From: Candidatus Nealsoniibacteriota bacterium
GTDB lineage: Bacteria; Patescibacteriota; Minisyncoccia; Minisyncoccales; PWPS01
Assembly: GCA_003551435.1 (NCBI GenBank)
Contig: PUMQ01000014.1
Coordinates: 1-43,561, forward strand
DNA: 43,561 nt
Direction of reading: 5' to 3'
The notes under the pieces were generated by a model, which was not told the DNA's origin, made no database searches, and worked only from the letters and a program-made list of their open reading frames with translations. This document shows positions 26,045-33,688 of this stretch, in pieces. Position numbers and translations under genes: made by a program. Positions within the stretch are counted from its first letter, which is position 1. Every line of letters starts with the position of its first letter.

Positions 26045-27307
26045 TTAAAGGTTTCTGACACACCTCACAAAAAATCCGTTCCCTTTTCCGCTTAAGTCCC
26101 GGTGAACTCCGGAATTGTCAAGAGCGAGAAGCCTTCTCCAGGCGGATTCATCGGAAGAAGAGGACGTCCAGAGAAAAGAGTGTGTCTCAAGATATCGGTA
26201 AGCTCCGGCGGGACTGCGGCTTCCCCCCAGAGAAAGATTAAGTTTCGAATCGCCGCAAAAAGCTTCTCCTCTTTGTGAACAGCTCCTCGCTTCCTTTATC
26301 TTGTCTCCCACATTTTCTATTGCACCTCTCCACCCCGTGTCGTGGGACTCCATACGGCTTATTCCAAGGTTCCTTTCCATCACCTTAAAATCTTCATCCG
26401 AGGGAATGTGCCACCCTTCAGGACAAAGGCCTCCCGCCCCCTCCTCAAGACTTCCCGCCATTGCTGTTTCCCAGTTGTAGAGCCTTCCGTCCTTTTCACA
26501 ATTTTCTTCCCTGTCTGCGTAACACCAGCTGCCTTCTACTGTTTCGTAATTTAAGTTTTCCGCAAACCAACACTGGTCTGCTATCTTTACCGTTTGGTAC
26601 AAATAATCATCATAACGGACAGGGTTGCCGCAAATCCACTCCCTGGTAGTTGCACGGATTTCGCTGTGCTCTGTTTCCCTGCCGTCTATTATCTGGGTTA
26701 CCCGGTAAAAATATACTTTGTTAGTTTCAAGGTCCGGGTCAAGATATCTTTCCCTGGAGGTAGTGGCAATTTCCGCAAAGGGTCTGTCCAGGCTATCGGT
26801 ACGGTAGATAACATAACCTTCGCTCTCTTGAAATCCGTCCCACCCGAGTTCTATAAAGTTGTGGCCTACTTCTCTTTCGTGCAAGTTTTCCACCGCCCCT
26901 ACTCTTCCTGTAGTAGCATGCACCTCCCTACTGTAATGGCTTTCCTTTTCTCTTGAAACGGCGGTCACCTTGTAATAATAAGTGGTTTCTGGCTGCAGGC
27001 TTGTGTCAAGGTAGTGTTGGTTGCGGGTAGACCCTATTTTTTCGTAATCGGTTTCCAGTTCCTGTGAGCGGTAAATATTATAGCTGTTGTTTCTCTGCCT
27101 ATCGACCCATGTTAAGTTCACTCTGTCGTAAGACCTTACTTCTGCCCGAAGGTCTTCCGGGGGCGAGGGAGGCCTTAAAGAAATAACGAGAATAATTACC
27201 GCTAAAAGAAAGACGGCTATCCCGGCAATAATGTAAAGAGAAAGCTTCCGCTTAGTGTTGTAAAAGTTTTTGAGAAAATATCCGGCGTTTCTTATTTTTT
27301 CACGCAT
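26045..27307 (-). CDS. membrane-anchored FN3 and FISUMP surface protein
   Basis: 420 residues. A basic N-terminus precedes one TM segment (about 23-44), so the bulk is outside the cell. Two fibronectin type III domains follow: about 48-135 (PSPPEDLRAEV, YYYKVTAV) and about 137-223 (VENLHEREVGHNFIELGW, YFYRVTQI). The C-terminal domain, about 230-420, matches the FISUMP family (Fibrobacter succinogenes major paralogous domain): KIADQCWFAENLNYE, GRLYNWETAM, CPEGWHIPSDEDF and a closing GFFVRCVRNL. Several Cys could form disulfides. A role in surface binding is inferred. It has its own extended -10 element but abuts ychF. Confidence 0.88.
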   Translation of the reverse strand: MREKIRNAGYFLKNFYNTKRKLSLYIIAGIAVFLLAVIILVISLRPPSPPEDLRAEVRSYDRVNLTWVDRQRNNSYNIYRSQELETDYEKIGSTRNQHYLDTSLQPETTYYYKVTAVSREKESHYSREVHATTGRVGAVENLHEREVGHNFIELGWDGFQESEGYVIYRTDSLDRPFAEIATTSRERYLDPDLETNKVYFYRVTQIIDGRETEHSEIRATTREWICGNPVRYDDYLYQTVKIADQCWFAENLNYETVEGSWCYADREENCEKDGRLYNWETAMAGSLEEGAGGLCPEGWHIPSDEDFKVMERNLGISRMESHDTGWRGAIENVGDKIKEARSCSQRGEAFCGDSKLNLSLGGSRSPAGAYRYLETHSFLWTSSSSDESAWRRLLALDNSGVHRDLSGKGNGFFVRCVRNL

Positions 27308-27336
27308 ATTTTTAAATTATAATTTTTACTTCATTA

Positions 27337-27345
27337 TTTATAGCA
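27337..27345 (-). promoter_or_regulatory. extended -10 element before the FN3/FISUMP gene
   Basis: On the minus strand TGC-TATAAA, with an AT-rich 30-base leader to the ATG at 27307. It overlaps the U-tract region of the upstream terminator. No clear -35 is seen. Confidence 0.4.
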
Positions 27346-27349
27346 TAAA

Positions 27350-27385
27350 AAAAAGTAAAAAAAAGCGGGAACATGAAAGTTCCCG
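27350..27385 (-). terminator. Rho-independent terminator of the 36-residue microprotein gene
   Basis: On the minus strand CGGGAAC-TTTCAT-GTTCCCG (27366-27385) is followed by CTTTTTTTTACTTTTTTTT. A perfect 7-bp stem and a long U-tract make it one of the clearest terminators in the window. Confidence 0.9.
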
Positions 27386-27406
27386 AATTACTCCGGCATA
27401 CCTACT

Positions 27407-27517
27407 CTATTGGCCAAAAAGAGCGATATAACCTGTAATGGTGATATACCAACTGCCAGCAATGATACAAAGAACAATACAAATGGCTCTTTTCCTTTTT
27501 TCTTCGCGACTGAGCAA
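27407..27517 (-). CDS. 36-residue single-TM microprotein with strong RBS
   Basis: A small gene with TTG start at 27515-27517 and TAG stop at 27407-27409. A perfect AGGAGGT (27525-27531) lies seven bases upstream, unlike most genes here, and a strong terminator follows 20 bases downstream. The product begins with nine mostly charged residues (LSREEKRKR), then one hydrophobic segment of about 20 residues rich in Ile, Val, Cys and Ala, and ends YIALFGQ. It is predicted to be a membrane microprotein with its N-terminus in the cytoplasm. No homologue is recognised. It could be a small regulator of the redox or kinase neighbours, but nothing in the sequence shows a target. Confidence 0.65.
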   Translation of the reverse strand: MLSREEKRKRAICIVLCIIAGSWYITITGYIALFGQ

Positions 27518-27573
27518 TTTCTCCACCTCCTAGCGGTTTTTAGGGGAGTAGGATTCGAGCCCCAATTAATTTA

Positions 27574-27672
27574 GCGGAGACAATTTTATTCATCTGCAAG
27601 GCGTGAGTGGTAAAAGGTATTTACCAATACCTTGTCCGCGAACAACACAGCAGATGGATAAAATTGTCCCGC
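27574..27672. repeat. long palindromic element or structured RNA
   Basis: A 19-base arm at 27579-27597 (GACAATTTTATTCATCTGC) pairs with 27650-27668 with one G-T wobble, and GCGG/CCGC extends the stem outward by four pairs after a bulged A. Inside the 52-base loop there is a second hairpin, AAGGTAT-TTACCA-ATACCTT (27614-27633). It is non-coding. It could be the 3' region of the trxB transcript, a small RNA, or a MITE-like element with terminal inverted repeats. The strand cannot be assigned. Confidence 0.7.
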
Positions 27673-27683
27673 CCTTCGGGAAG

Positions 27684-27777
27684 CTTAAAAATGAGCGCTT
27701 TCTTTGTTACTCCTTCTTGAAGTAGCCTTCGGCTACTCCTTCGTCGGAGCGTCACGAAATCATTTCATTTTTAAAGT
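27684..27777. other. non-coding region downstream of trxB with nested inverted repeats
   Basis: CTTAAAAATGA (27684-27694) and TCATTTTTAAAG (about 27766-27777) are near-complementary and enclose a compact hairpin GTAGCC-TTC-GGCTAC (27722-27736). Together with the palindrome at 27574-27672 this fills most of the gap between trxB and the microprotein. No gene is seen in it. A trxB terminator may be formed by these pairings, but no clear U-tract is present. Confidence 0.5.
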
Positions 27778-27779
27778 TT

Positions 27780-28706
27780 CTAAATTGACTTTGGTTCGGA
27801 TCCTGCTCCCCTTAGATAATCGTACGCAGAAAGAGTCGCCTTTTCCCCTTCCGCACAAGCAACAATAATTTGCTTGTCACGGACATCGGTAACGTCGCCC
27901 GCGGCAAAAAGCCCTTTTGTTTTCGTTTCCGTGGTAACGGGATCTATTTTTATCTCCCCTCTTTCGTTAAACTCCACCAGGTCTCCAACAAACTCAGTGG
28001 CCGGCACAGAGCCCACCTCCACAAAAACGCCATCCACTCTTAACTCCTTGGCCTCTCCCTCCTTTTCGTAAGTTAAAAACTCTACTGCCTCTTCTCCTTT
28101 AATCTCCTTTAGGCGTGCACCGGTAATAATTTCCGCGTTTTCTACTTCCTCCAGTCTTTTTTGGTATATCTCGTCCGCCCCTACCTTGTTTCCCATCTCC
28201 AAAACATACACTTTTTTACAGTAATCTTTAAGCTCCAAAGCAGCCATGAAACCCGAATTTCCTCCTCCAACAACAGCTACTTCTTTTTCTTTAAAAAAGG
28301 CTCCGTCACAAGTAACGCAATACGAAATTCCTTTTCCCGAAAACTTCTCTTCCCCGGGAACCTTAAGGGGGCGCGGATTCCTCCCGCTGGCAATAATAAC
28401 CGCCTTTCCCTCAAACTCTTTTTCGCCGGTAACAACCTTAAACCCTTCTTTTTTCTTGGTTACGCTTTTTATTATCGTGTTCTCTTCTATCTTCGGATTA
28501 AAGTGTTTTAAGTGCTCTTCAAACTTTTGCATTAGTTCCGCTCCGGAAATACTTTTTTCTCCCGGCCAGTTTTCAACCAGCACTGCTCCTCCCGCCTGGC
28601 CTAAAAAATCTTTGGTAATAACTAAAGTCCGGAGCCCTTTTCTAACTCCGTATATACCGGCGGTAACTCCCGCCGGACCGCCTCCGATTATTATCAGATC
28701 ATACAT
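27780..28706 (-). CDS. trxB: thioredoxin reductase (NADPH)
   Basis: A flavoprotein that reduces thioredoxin-like partners. 308 residues. FAD-binding GGGPAG is at 8-13, the redox-active CVTC at C130-C133 (usual CATC), the NADPH-binding GGGNSG at 147-152, and the C-terminal FAD motif GLFAAGDVTD. It lies 24 bases downstream of the membrane-anchored thioredoxin-like gene and is probably co-transcribed with it. It may also serve the glutaredoxin-like protein encoded at 15040-15279. Confidence 0.96.
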   Translation of the reverse strand: MYDLIIIGGGPAGVTAGIYGVRKGLRTLVITKDFLGQAGGAVLVENWPGEKSISGAELMQKFEEHLKHFNPKIEENTIIKSVTKKKEGFKVVTGEKEFEGKAVIIASGRNPRPLKVPGEEKFSGKGISYCVTCDGAFFKEKEVAVVGGGNSGFMAALELKDYCKKVYVLEMGNKVGADEIYQKRLEEVENAEIITGARLKEIKGEEAVEFLTYEKEGEAKELRVDGVFVEVGSVPATEFVGDLVEFNERGEIKIDPVTTETKTKGLFAAGDVTDVRDKQIIVACAEGEKATLSAYDYLRGAGSEPKSI

Positions 28707-28730
28707 AATAATATTTTGTCACAAAAGTTT

Positions 28731-29132
28731 TTAAAGCTCACACCCTGTTTCTTTTGCAAGGTTTTCGGGGCTTCCCCACTCCTTAAAAACCTCTCCCTTT
28801 ATCTGCACCTCGGGAACAAAATCCGTTTCCATTTCTTCTCTGCACCTTGCAACCTCCTCTCGTTCCCCGAAGGTTGAACAGTCAAGGTAGATCGGTTTTA
28901 TCACCTCGTATCCTCCGTACTCTTCTTCCAACATTTTGCAAGCCGGACAGGTACTGCTTCCGAAAATAATCACTCCTTCTTCTTTCAAGCACTCTACAAA
29001 CTCTTCCATCCGGCCATTATTTTTGTTTTCCTCTTCGGGCAGAGAAAAATCATGAGTTAAGAGAAAAGCTCCGGCAATTAAAACAATTCCCGCTAGACTG
29101 GCAAGCAAAGTTCTCTTTTTTAAAAAATTCAT
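28731..29132 (-). CDS. membrane-anchored thioredoxin-fold protein
   Basis: 133 residues. One N-terminal hydrophobic segment (about 8-26) anchors the protein outside the membrane or directs export. The soluble part has the redox motif CPAC (C62, C65) in FGSSTCPACKMLEEEY, a further Cys in YLDCSTF, a cis-Pro region FVPEVQIKGEV and a C-terminal GCEL. It resembles the thioredoxin-like domain fused to or paired with VKOR proteins that form disulfides outside the cell. Pairing with trxB is unusual, since trxB acts in the cytoplasm; either the topology is inverted or the link is only transcriptional. Confidence 0.83.
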   Translation of the reverse strand: MNFLKKRTLLASLAGIVLIAGAFLLTHDFSLPEEENKNNGRMEEFVECLKEEGVIIFGSSTCPACKMLEEEYGGYEVIKPIYLDCSTFGEREEVARCREEMETDFVPEVQIKGEVFKEWGSPENLAKETGCEL

Positions 29133-29158
29133 AACAACCGTTTTTTATTAACAGCGCT

Positions 29159-29167
29159 ATTATACCA
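29159..29167 (-). promoter_or_regulatory. extended -10 promoter of the thioredoxin-like/trxB operon
   Basis: On the minus strand TGG-TATAAT, a perfect extended -10, 26 bases before the ATG at 29132. No convincing -35 is seen, as expected for this promoter class. Confidence 0.65.
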
Positions 29168-29211
29168 CAAAAACTCCTGTTAAAAAGTCCGGGCGAGAAG
29201 TCCCGTTATTT

Positions 29212-31380
29212 TCAAAGAGGAAGTTTCACGTAGAAAATAGAGCCCTTCCCCTCTCCCTCGGATTCCGCCCATGTTTTCCCTCCGTGCATTTCTACAAACT
29301 GGCGGGCGATGTAAAGGCCGAGTCCCGCTCCCTGTATCCAGTGTTTCTTTCCCGCTCCTCCTCTGGAAAAGGTTTCAAAAAGCTTCTCCAGCTCTTCTTT
29401 TACAAGGCCCTCTCCTGTGTCTTTAACTTCTATTAATATCCCGTCTTCCTCTTTTCTAAGAGACACTTCTACCGACCCCTCGCTCGTATACTTAATGGAG
29501 TTGTCAATAAGATTTAAAAGGACATTTTCAATCTTAGAAATGTCTACCTCTGTTTGAGGAATATCTTCTTCCGGTTCATTGAAAAGAAGACTGATGCCCT
29601 TTTCTTCCGCTGACTGTTTGGTTCTTTCTACGGCTGCCCGGACCACTTCTTTTAAATCCGTTTTCTCCTTTTTGATTTCCACTCTCCCCGACTGAATGCG
29701 AGAGATATTGAGCACGTCGTTAACAAGGGCAATAAGCCGTTCATTAGCCTCATAAACGTTTTCCAGCACTTTTCTTTCCTTTTCTTTGTCTTTTTCATAT
29801 ATCCCCTCTTTAACCATGGAAAGCTGGCCTTTAATAATACTAAGCGGGGTTCTAAGCTGGTGAGAGACAATGGACATAAATTCCGTTTTCGTCTTGTCTA
29901 TCTTTTGAAGACGTCTGTAAGCCTTTTTTAGTTCCCTTACCTGCTCTTCTACTTTGGCCTCCAGGTTGCGGGAAAGATCTTGCACTTCGGAATAAAGACG
30001 GGCGTTGTAAAGGGCAATAGAAGCCTGATTTGAGAGGTTGGTTAGAAGATTGATGTCTTGTTCGAAATAAGGGTCGCCGGAGACCTTGTTTCCCAGCACA
30101 ATCATTCCTGAAAGTTTGTTTTCCGTTAAAAGCGGCAGACAAAGCTCCGCCTCTATTTTTTTCATATTCTCCCGGAGCTTGGCAATTCTCTCTTTTTCTT
30201 TTTTGCTTTGGGCATCTTTTTGCATTAAAGAAAGCTCTTCATAAACCAAAGGCCTTTGCCTGCTTTCCAAGTACTCCGTTAAAAAGTCATCCCTCACCAA
30301 AGAAATTCCGTTCTCTTCCTTAAAACCGACATTTTTTTGGATAACATACCTCCCGTTTTTTTCTTTTTTGACTAAAACCACCGCCCTATCAAGCTTCATG
30401 GTGTTGATAAGAGTATCGGTAATAAGAGAAGAGAGCTCGTCAAGGTCTAAAATTTTGGTAAGCTTCTTTCCTAAATCGCCGAGAACTTTTTGATAATCGT
30501 AAAAAGTGTATCGAAAATATTTGGAAATTAAATTTTGGAAAAAAGAAAAAATCGGCTGGAATAATAAAGCGACAACAACCACTCCTGCAACAACGGCAAA
30601 ATTAAATGGAACAGCTTCCGGAAACCTTTTCCCAAGAGAGATAATAAGAAGTCCCGGACCAACAACCGCCACCAAAGAAATTAGATAAACCAGCCCCCTT
30701 CCCAGGGCAATCCGGATGTCCAAAAATCTATATTTGACAATGGTGTAAAAAATAAGCGCTAAATAGACGCTTGCCGTCCAGTTCCCAACAGGCGGAATAG
30801 AAATGTCATACCACAAGAAATAATTTGTTGCCCCCCCTACATATCCTATAATCGTAGCAACAAAAATATATTTAAGCTGAATTCCTTTCGTGCCTGAAGA
30901 CCACTTAATTTCTTTTCCCAAAAAATAGACAGAATATAAAATACAGAAAACCCAAACCAAAAGGAAGGGATGATACAATATCCCAGGATTCGGCCAAAAA
31001 GGAAAAGTGAGTTTCGGAGAGACACTCTCAACAAAAAAAGGAGTGTAAACAAAAAGGAGAAATAAAGTAAAAACCAAATACCCTACACTTATAAACTTTT
31101 TCTTTTCTTCTATTTTACCGGTTAGAGCAAAAAGAAAATGCAAATAAGTAATCGGAATAAAAATTGCTCCAATCATTAAAGTCCGAGAAAAGAAAAGAGC
31201 TTCGTCATAATTATCAGAAATTTGCCAAAGGAAATAAGCAACGCTCCATAAAAAAAGAGTTAAGCAAAAAAGTGAAAACGTCCTATGAATTAGCGATTTT
31301 CTATTCTTTAAGAATATAAAGAGCCCCAGAATAAAACTGACAATTATATTTGACAATGCAAAAATGACGTAAAAATCCAT
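29212..31380 (-). CDS. membrane sensor histidine kinase with 7TM-type input and GAF domain
   Basis: 722 residues. The N-terminal half has about nine hydrophobic segments (roughly 5-24, 35-53, 66-86, 97-117, 138-155, 171-190, 202-216, 231-249, 258-280) resembling the histidine-kinase 7TM and YRFLDIR-type sensor region. A GAF domain (about 305-465) and coiled coil (468-495) follow. The HisKA domain has the phosphoacceptor H507 in SHQLRTPL. The ATPase domain has N627 in NLIDNSIKY, DTGEGL (654-659) and GAGLGLYI (684-691). It looks fully active. No response regulator is adjacent, so it is an orphan kinase; the only receiver in the window (22349-22945) is degenerate. Confidence 0.93.
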   Translation of the reverse strand: MDFYVIFALSNIIVSFILGLFIFLKNRKSLIHRTFSLFCLTLFLWSVAYFLWQISDNYDEALFFSRTLMIGAIFIPITYLHFLFALTGKIEEKKKFISVGYLVFTLFLLFVYTPFFVESVSPKLTFPFWPNPGILYHPFLLVWVFCILYSVYFLGKEIKWSSGTKGIQLKYIFVATIIGYVGGATNYFLWYDISIPPVGNWTASVYLALIFYTIVKYRFLDIRIALGRGLVYLISLVAVVGPGLLIISLGKRFPEAVPFNFAVVAGVVVVALLFQPIFSFFQNLISKYFRYTFYDYQKVLGDLGKKLTKILDLDELSSLITDTLINTMKLDRAVVLVKKEKNGRYVIQKNVGFKEENGISLVRDDFLTEYLESRQRPLVYEELSLMQKDAQSKKEKERIAKLRENMKKIEAELCLPLLTENKLSGMIVLGNKVSGDPYFEQDINLLTNLSNQASIALYNARLYSEVQDLSRNLEAKVEEQVRELKKAYRRLQKIDKTKTEFMSIVSHQLRTPLSIIKGQLSMVKEGIYEKDKEKERKVLENVYEANERLIALVNDVLNISRIQSGRVEIKKEKTDLKEVVRAAVERTKQSAEEKGISLLFNEPEEDIPQTEVDISKIENVLLNLIDNSIKYTSEGSVEVSLRKEEDGILIEVKDTGEGLVKEELEKLFETFSRGGAGKKHWIQGAGLGLYIARQFVEMHGGKTWAESEGEGKGSIFYVKLPL

Positions 31381-31386
31381 GCGACT

Positions 31387-31395
31387 ATCTTACCA
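31387..31395 (-). promoter_or_regulatory. extended -10 element giving a near-leaderless histidine kinase mRNA
   Basis: On the minus strand TGG-TAAGAT with only six bases between the hexamer and the ATG at 31380, so transcription would begin at or next to the start codon. It lies just after the upstream terminator, which supports separate transcription. Confidence 0.5.
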
Positions 31396-31401
31396 TAATT
31401 T

Positions 31402-31439
31402 TTTAAAAAAAAGAATCCCACACGAATACCCGTGTGGGA
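31402..31439 (-). terminator. Rho-independent terminator of the methyltransferase gene
   Basis: On the minus strand a stem of CCCACACG with CGTGTGGG (31417-31438) is followed by ATTCTTTTTTTT. It begins within three bases of the methyltransferase stop codon. Confidence 0.92.
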
Positions 31440-31441
31440 AG

Positions 31442-32335
31442 CTACTTTTGCACGATCCAAAACGTATATAGACCGCACTTACTAATCCACATATTACTGA
31501 TGTCAGTAAAGCCTGCCATGTTCAAGAATCTTTGTATTCTTACTTTTCCACGATAGTACATTTGCGGCCAGCAGGCCACACCATGAGCATAAATTGCCTC
31601 TTCCTCGCTAGAGATATTAGCTCCTATAAAGAAGCCCCCTTTTTTAAGAGCTTTGTAAATATCCTCCAGATACCGTGAGAACCGATCGTTATTAAAGTAA
31701 TCTGTAAGTCCCACCATTTCAAATAAATCAGTGGATTCGGGTTTTTTTTCTCGTAAAAACCTTCCTACGCTAATTTCTCGAGTGTCAATTAGATCTTCTA
31801 TATTTAGCTTCCGAGCATTTATTCGACCCATTTCCAAAGCACGAAAATCGTTGTCTACAAGAGTCAAATAAATATTGTCGCTGCTAAAATTATTATCTGC
31901 AATTCCCTGAAGCATCTGACTTCCCGAACCGCTTCCTAGGCTTACTACATCAATCTTTGCTACTTCATTTTTACTAGCTGCCCTAAGTAAAATTTTTATT
32001 GCCTCTCTGGTAAAAATACCGCGAGCGCGGACTGATCGGCAATTATAAGACATTTGCCAGAAGTGATCTCCAATTCCCCAGATCAATCTCCACGGCCTGA
32101 ATTTGTAATCATATAGAACCTGAATCGCAGCATCGGTGCGCTTCCTTAAAGCCCTGGTTGCAACTTTTATCGTGTCAATCCCTGTCAGAAGAAAAATAAC
32201 TACCCCTAATTTAAGCGGAATTTTTCCTATAAAGTTATACAATCGAATCATATAGTCGGGAGGCTTAACTCCTTCTGTTGCTTCTTTAAGCAAGTTATCA
32301 AATTCTACTGACATTTCTTTAATATTTTTCCTCAT
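31442..32335 (-). CDS. class I SAM-dependent methyltransferase-like protein
   Basis: 297 residues. An N-terminal helical region (about 1-115) includes a hydrophobic stretch, LGVVIFLLTGID. It is followed by a Rossmann-type domain with motif I VVSLGSGSGSQ (about 129-139), an acidic strand-2 end LVDND, and a motif-IV-like TDLFEMVGLTDYF region before KKGGFFIGANIS. Substrate is unknown; the layout recalls methyltransferases acting on lipids or small metabolites. It forms an isolated unit: perfect-consensus promoter, AGGAGG eight bases before the ATG, and a strong terminator. This set of signals is unlike its neighbours and may mark recent acquisition or high expression. Confidence 0.75.
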   Translation of the reverse strand: MRKNIKEMSVEFDNLLKEATEGVKPPDYMIRLYNFIGKIPLKLGVVIFLLTGIDTIKVATRALRKRTDAAIQVLYDYKFRPWRLIWGIGDHFWQMSYNCRSVRARGIFTREAIKILLRAASKNEVAKIDVVSLGSGSGSQMLQGIADNNFSSDNIYLTLVDNDFRALEMGRINARKLNIEDLIDTREISVGRFLREKKPESTDLFEMVGLTDYFNNDRFSRYLEDIYKALKKGGFFIGANISSEEEAIYAHGVACWPQMYYRGKVRIQRFLNMAGFTDISNMWISKCGLYTFWIVQK

Positions 32336-32436
32336 TTCTTTTTCCTCCTCTCATTTTCTGATTAAAACAGTATATGTGAACACGCGGATTGCGTGATTAA
32401 AAAAAGAACAGAAAGAATAAAATCCCTCATGTTTCC

Positions 32437-32464
32437 ATTATAATACAAATCCCTGTTTTGTCAA
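32437..32464 (-). promoter_or_regulatory. consensus sigma-70 promoter of the methyltransferase gene
   Basis: On the minus strand TTGACA (32459-32464), 16-base spacer, TATAAT (32437-32442): both hexamers are perfect. The leader is about 95 bases, with a CACGC-AATCC-GCGTG hairpin near 32380-32394 and a strong RBS. Confidence 0.9.
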
Positions 32465-32570
32465 TCTTTTTGGCACATCTTGCCCTAAAAAAAGCCCGGG
32501 GGCGCAACTCCCTGCAGGTTCAACTCAAGCGTATCACATGTATCTGAACCTAAACATTTTTGCTCGGTGG

Positions 32571-32618
32571 AACTTGCGAAGGTCGAAGTTGCGAAGGTCG
32601 GACCTTCGCAAGTTTTTT
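32571..32618 (+). terminator. hairpin with U-tract upstream of the radical SAM gene (possible attenuator)
   Basis: The segment holds two direct copies of TTGCGAAGGTC (in 32574-32584 and 32589-32599) followed by one inverse copy GACCTTCGCAA (32601-32611) and TTTTTT. Either direct copy can pair with the inverse copy. As DNA it is a terminator pointing right, but there is no gene on the plus strand just before it; it may sit in a leader of the downstream operon. Together with an AGGTTCA/TGAACCT repeat (about 32516-32551) it accounts for most of the 334-base gap. Confidence 0.55.
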
Positions 32619-32669
32619 GGAAATGAAAGTGAATTTGAATTTAAGGTGCTTTTGTAATAGACTGAAAGA

Positions 32670-33686
32670 ATGAAAGAACCTCACCTTTATAAATCACTTC
32701 CCAAAAAAAAGACGCAGTGCCAGACTTGCGCCCATTTTTGCGTTTTATCTCCCGAAGAAACGGGAAAGTGCGGTGTAAGAAAAAACATTAAGGGAAAGCT
32801 TTACTCTTTGAATTATAAAAAAGCGGCTGCTTTAAATCTTGACCCTATTGAAAAAAAACCGCTCTTCCACTTTCTTCCGGGAAGCGTTTCTTTATCTCTG
32901 GGCGCCGCGGGGTGTTCTCTTTCCTGTAAAAACTGCCAAAACTGGGACTTGTCCCAAGGCCCTAAAATAACAGGAAGGGTGGAAGGAAAAGAAATTTCTC
33001 CCGAAGAAATAGTCAAAGTAGCCAAAGAACAGAAAATTCCCAGCATTTCCTACACCTACACCGACCCGGCCGCTTTTTTAGAGTATGCACTAGACACGAT
33101 GAAAATAGCCAAAAAAGAAGGTATAAAGAACTGTTTTGTCACCCACGGCTTTTTTTCAGAAGAGGCATTAAAGGAAGTACTCCCCCTTCTTGATGCCGCT
33201 AATATAGATATTAAAAGTTTCTCGGACGACTTTTACAAAGAAAACTGCTCCGCCCGGCTTGAACCCGTTTTAAAAACAGCTAAAGAAATGAAAAAAGCCG
33301 GCGTTTGGGTGGAGATTACCACCCTTGTTATTCCCACTCTTTCGGACTCTAAAAAAACGTTTGAAGACATCGCCAAGTTTATTCATGATAAGCTCGGTCC
33401 GGAAACCCCTTGGCACGTAAGCCGCTTTTCGGGACATATTTCCTACAAGCTCCAACACCTTCCTGAAACTCCCGAGTATACGTTAGAAACAGCTTATAAA
33501 ATAGGAAAAAAGAAAAAGCTAAAATACGTTTATACGGGAAATCTTTACGGGCACCCTATGGAAAACACTTACTGTCCCAAATGTAAAACTCTCTGCATTG
33601 ATCGGACGGGTTATGTAACCACAAGGTATGATATAAAAGGAAAGTGTCCCAAGTGCAAAGAAAACCTAAACTTAATTTTAAAATAA
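32670..33686 (+). CDS. amrS: AmmeMemoRadiSam-type radical SAM enzyme
   Basis: 338 residues. The radical SAM cluster motif is CSLSCKNC (C82, C86, C89). An N-terminal Cys set (C17, C20, C24, C34) and a C-terminal zinc ribbon (CPKC...CPKC) are typical of this family, related to PflA-like activases. Family segments LGAAGCSLSCKNCQNWDLSQ, YTYTDPAAFLEYA and YVYTGNLYGHPMENTYCPKC are strong. The reaction is not established; members nearly always co-occur with AMMECR1 and MEMO/LigB proteins. The start is 38 bases downstream of the last extended hairpin; TAATAG nine bases before the ATG could be a -10. It is the first gene of a three-gene operon. Confidence 0.92.
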   Translation: MKEPHLYKSLPKKKTQCQTCAHFCVLSPEETGKCGVRKNIKGKLYSLNYKKAAALNLDPIEKKPLFHFLPGSVSLSLGAAGCSLSCKNCQNWDLSQGPKITGRVEGKEISPEEIVKVAKEQKIPSISYTYTDPAAFLEYALDTMKIAKKEGIKNCFVTHGFFSEEALKEVLPLLDAANIDIKSFSDDFYKENCSARLEPVLKTAKEMKKAGVWVEITTLVIPTLSDSKKTFEDIAKFIHDKLGPETPWHVSRFSGHISYKLQHLPETPEYTLETAYKIGKKKKLKYVYTGNLYGHPMENTYCPKCKTLCIDRTGYVTTRYDIKGKCPKCKENLNLILK

Positions 33687-33688
33687 GT

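Noticed and set aside
27540-27570. A tRNA-like T-arm (minus strand CTCGAATCCTACTCCCC) suggesting a tRNA or attachment site
   Set aside because: The T stem does not pair and no D arm, anticodon arm or acceptor 5' half is found nearby; it also does not fit a tmRNA 5' end with a matching 3' end.
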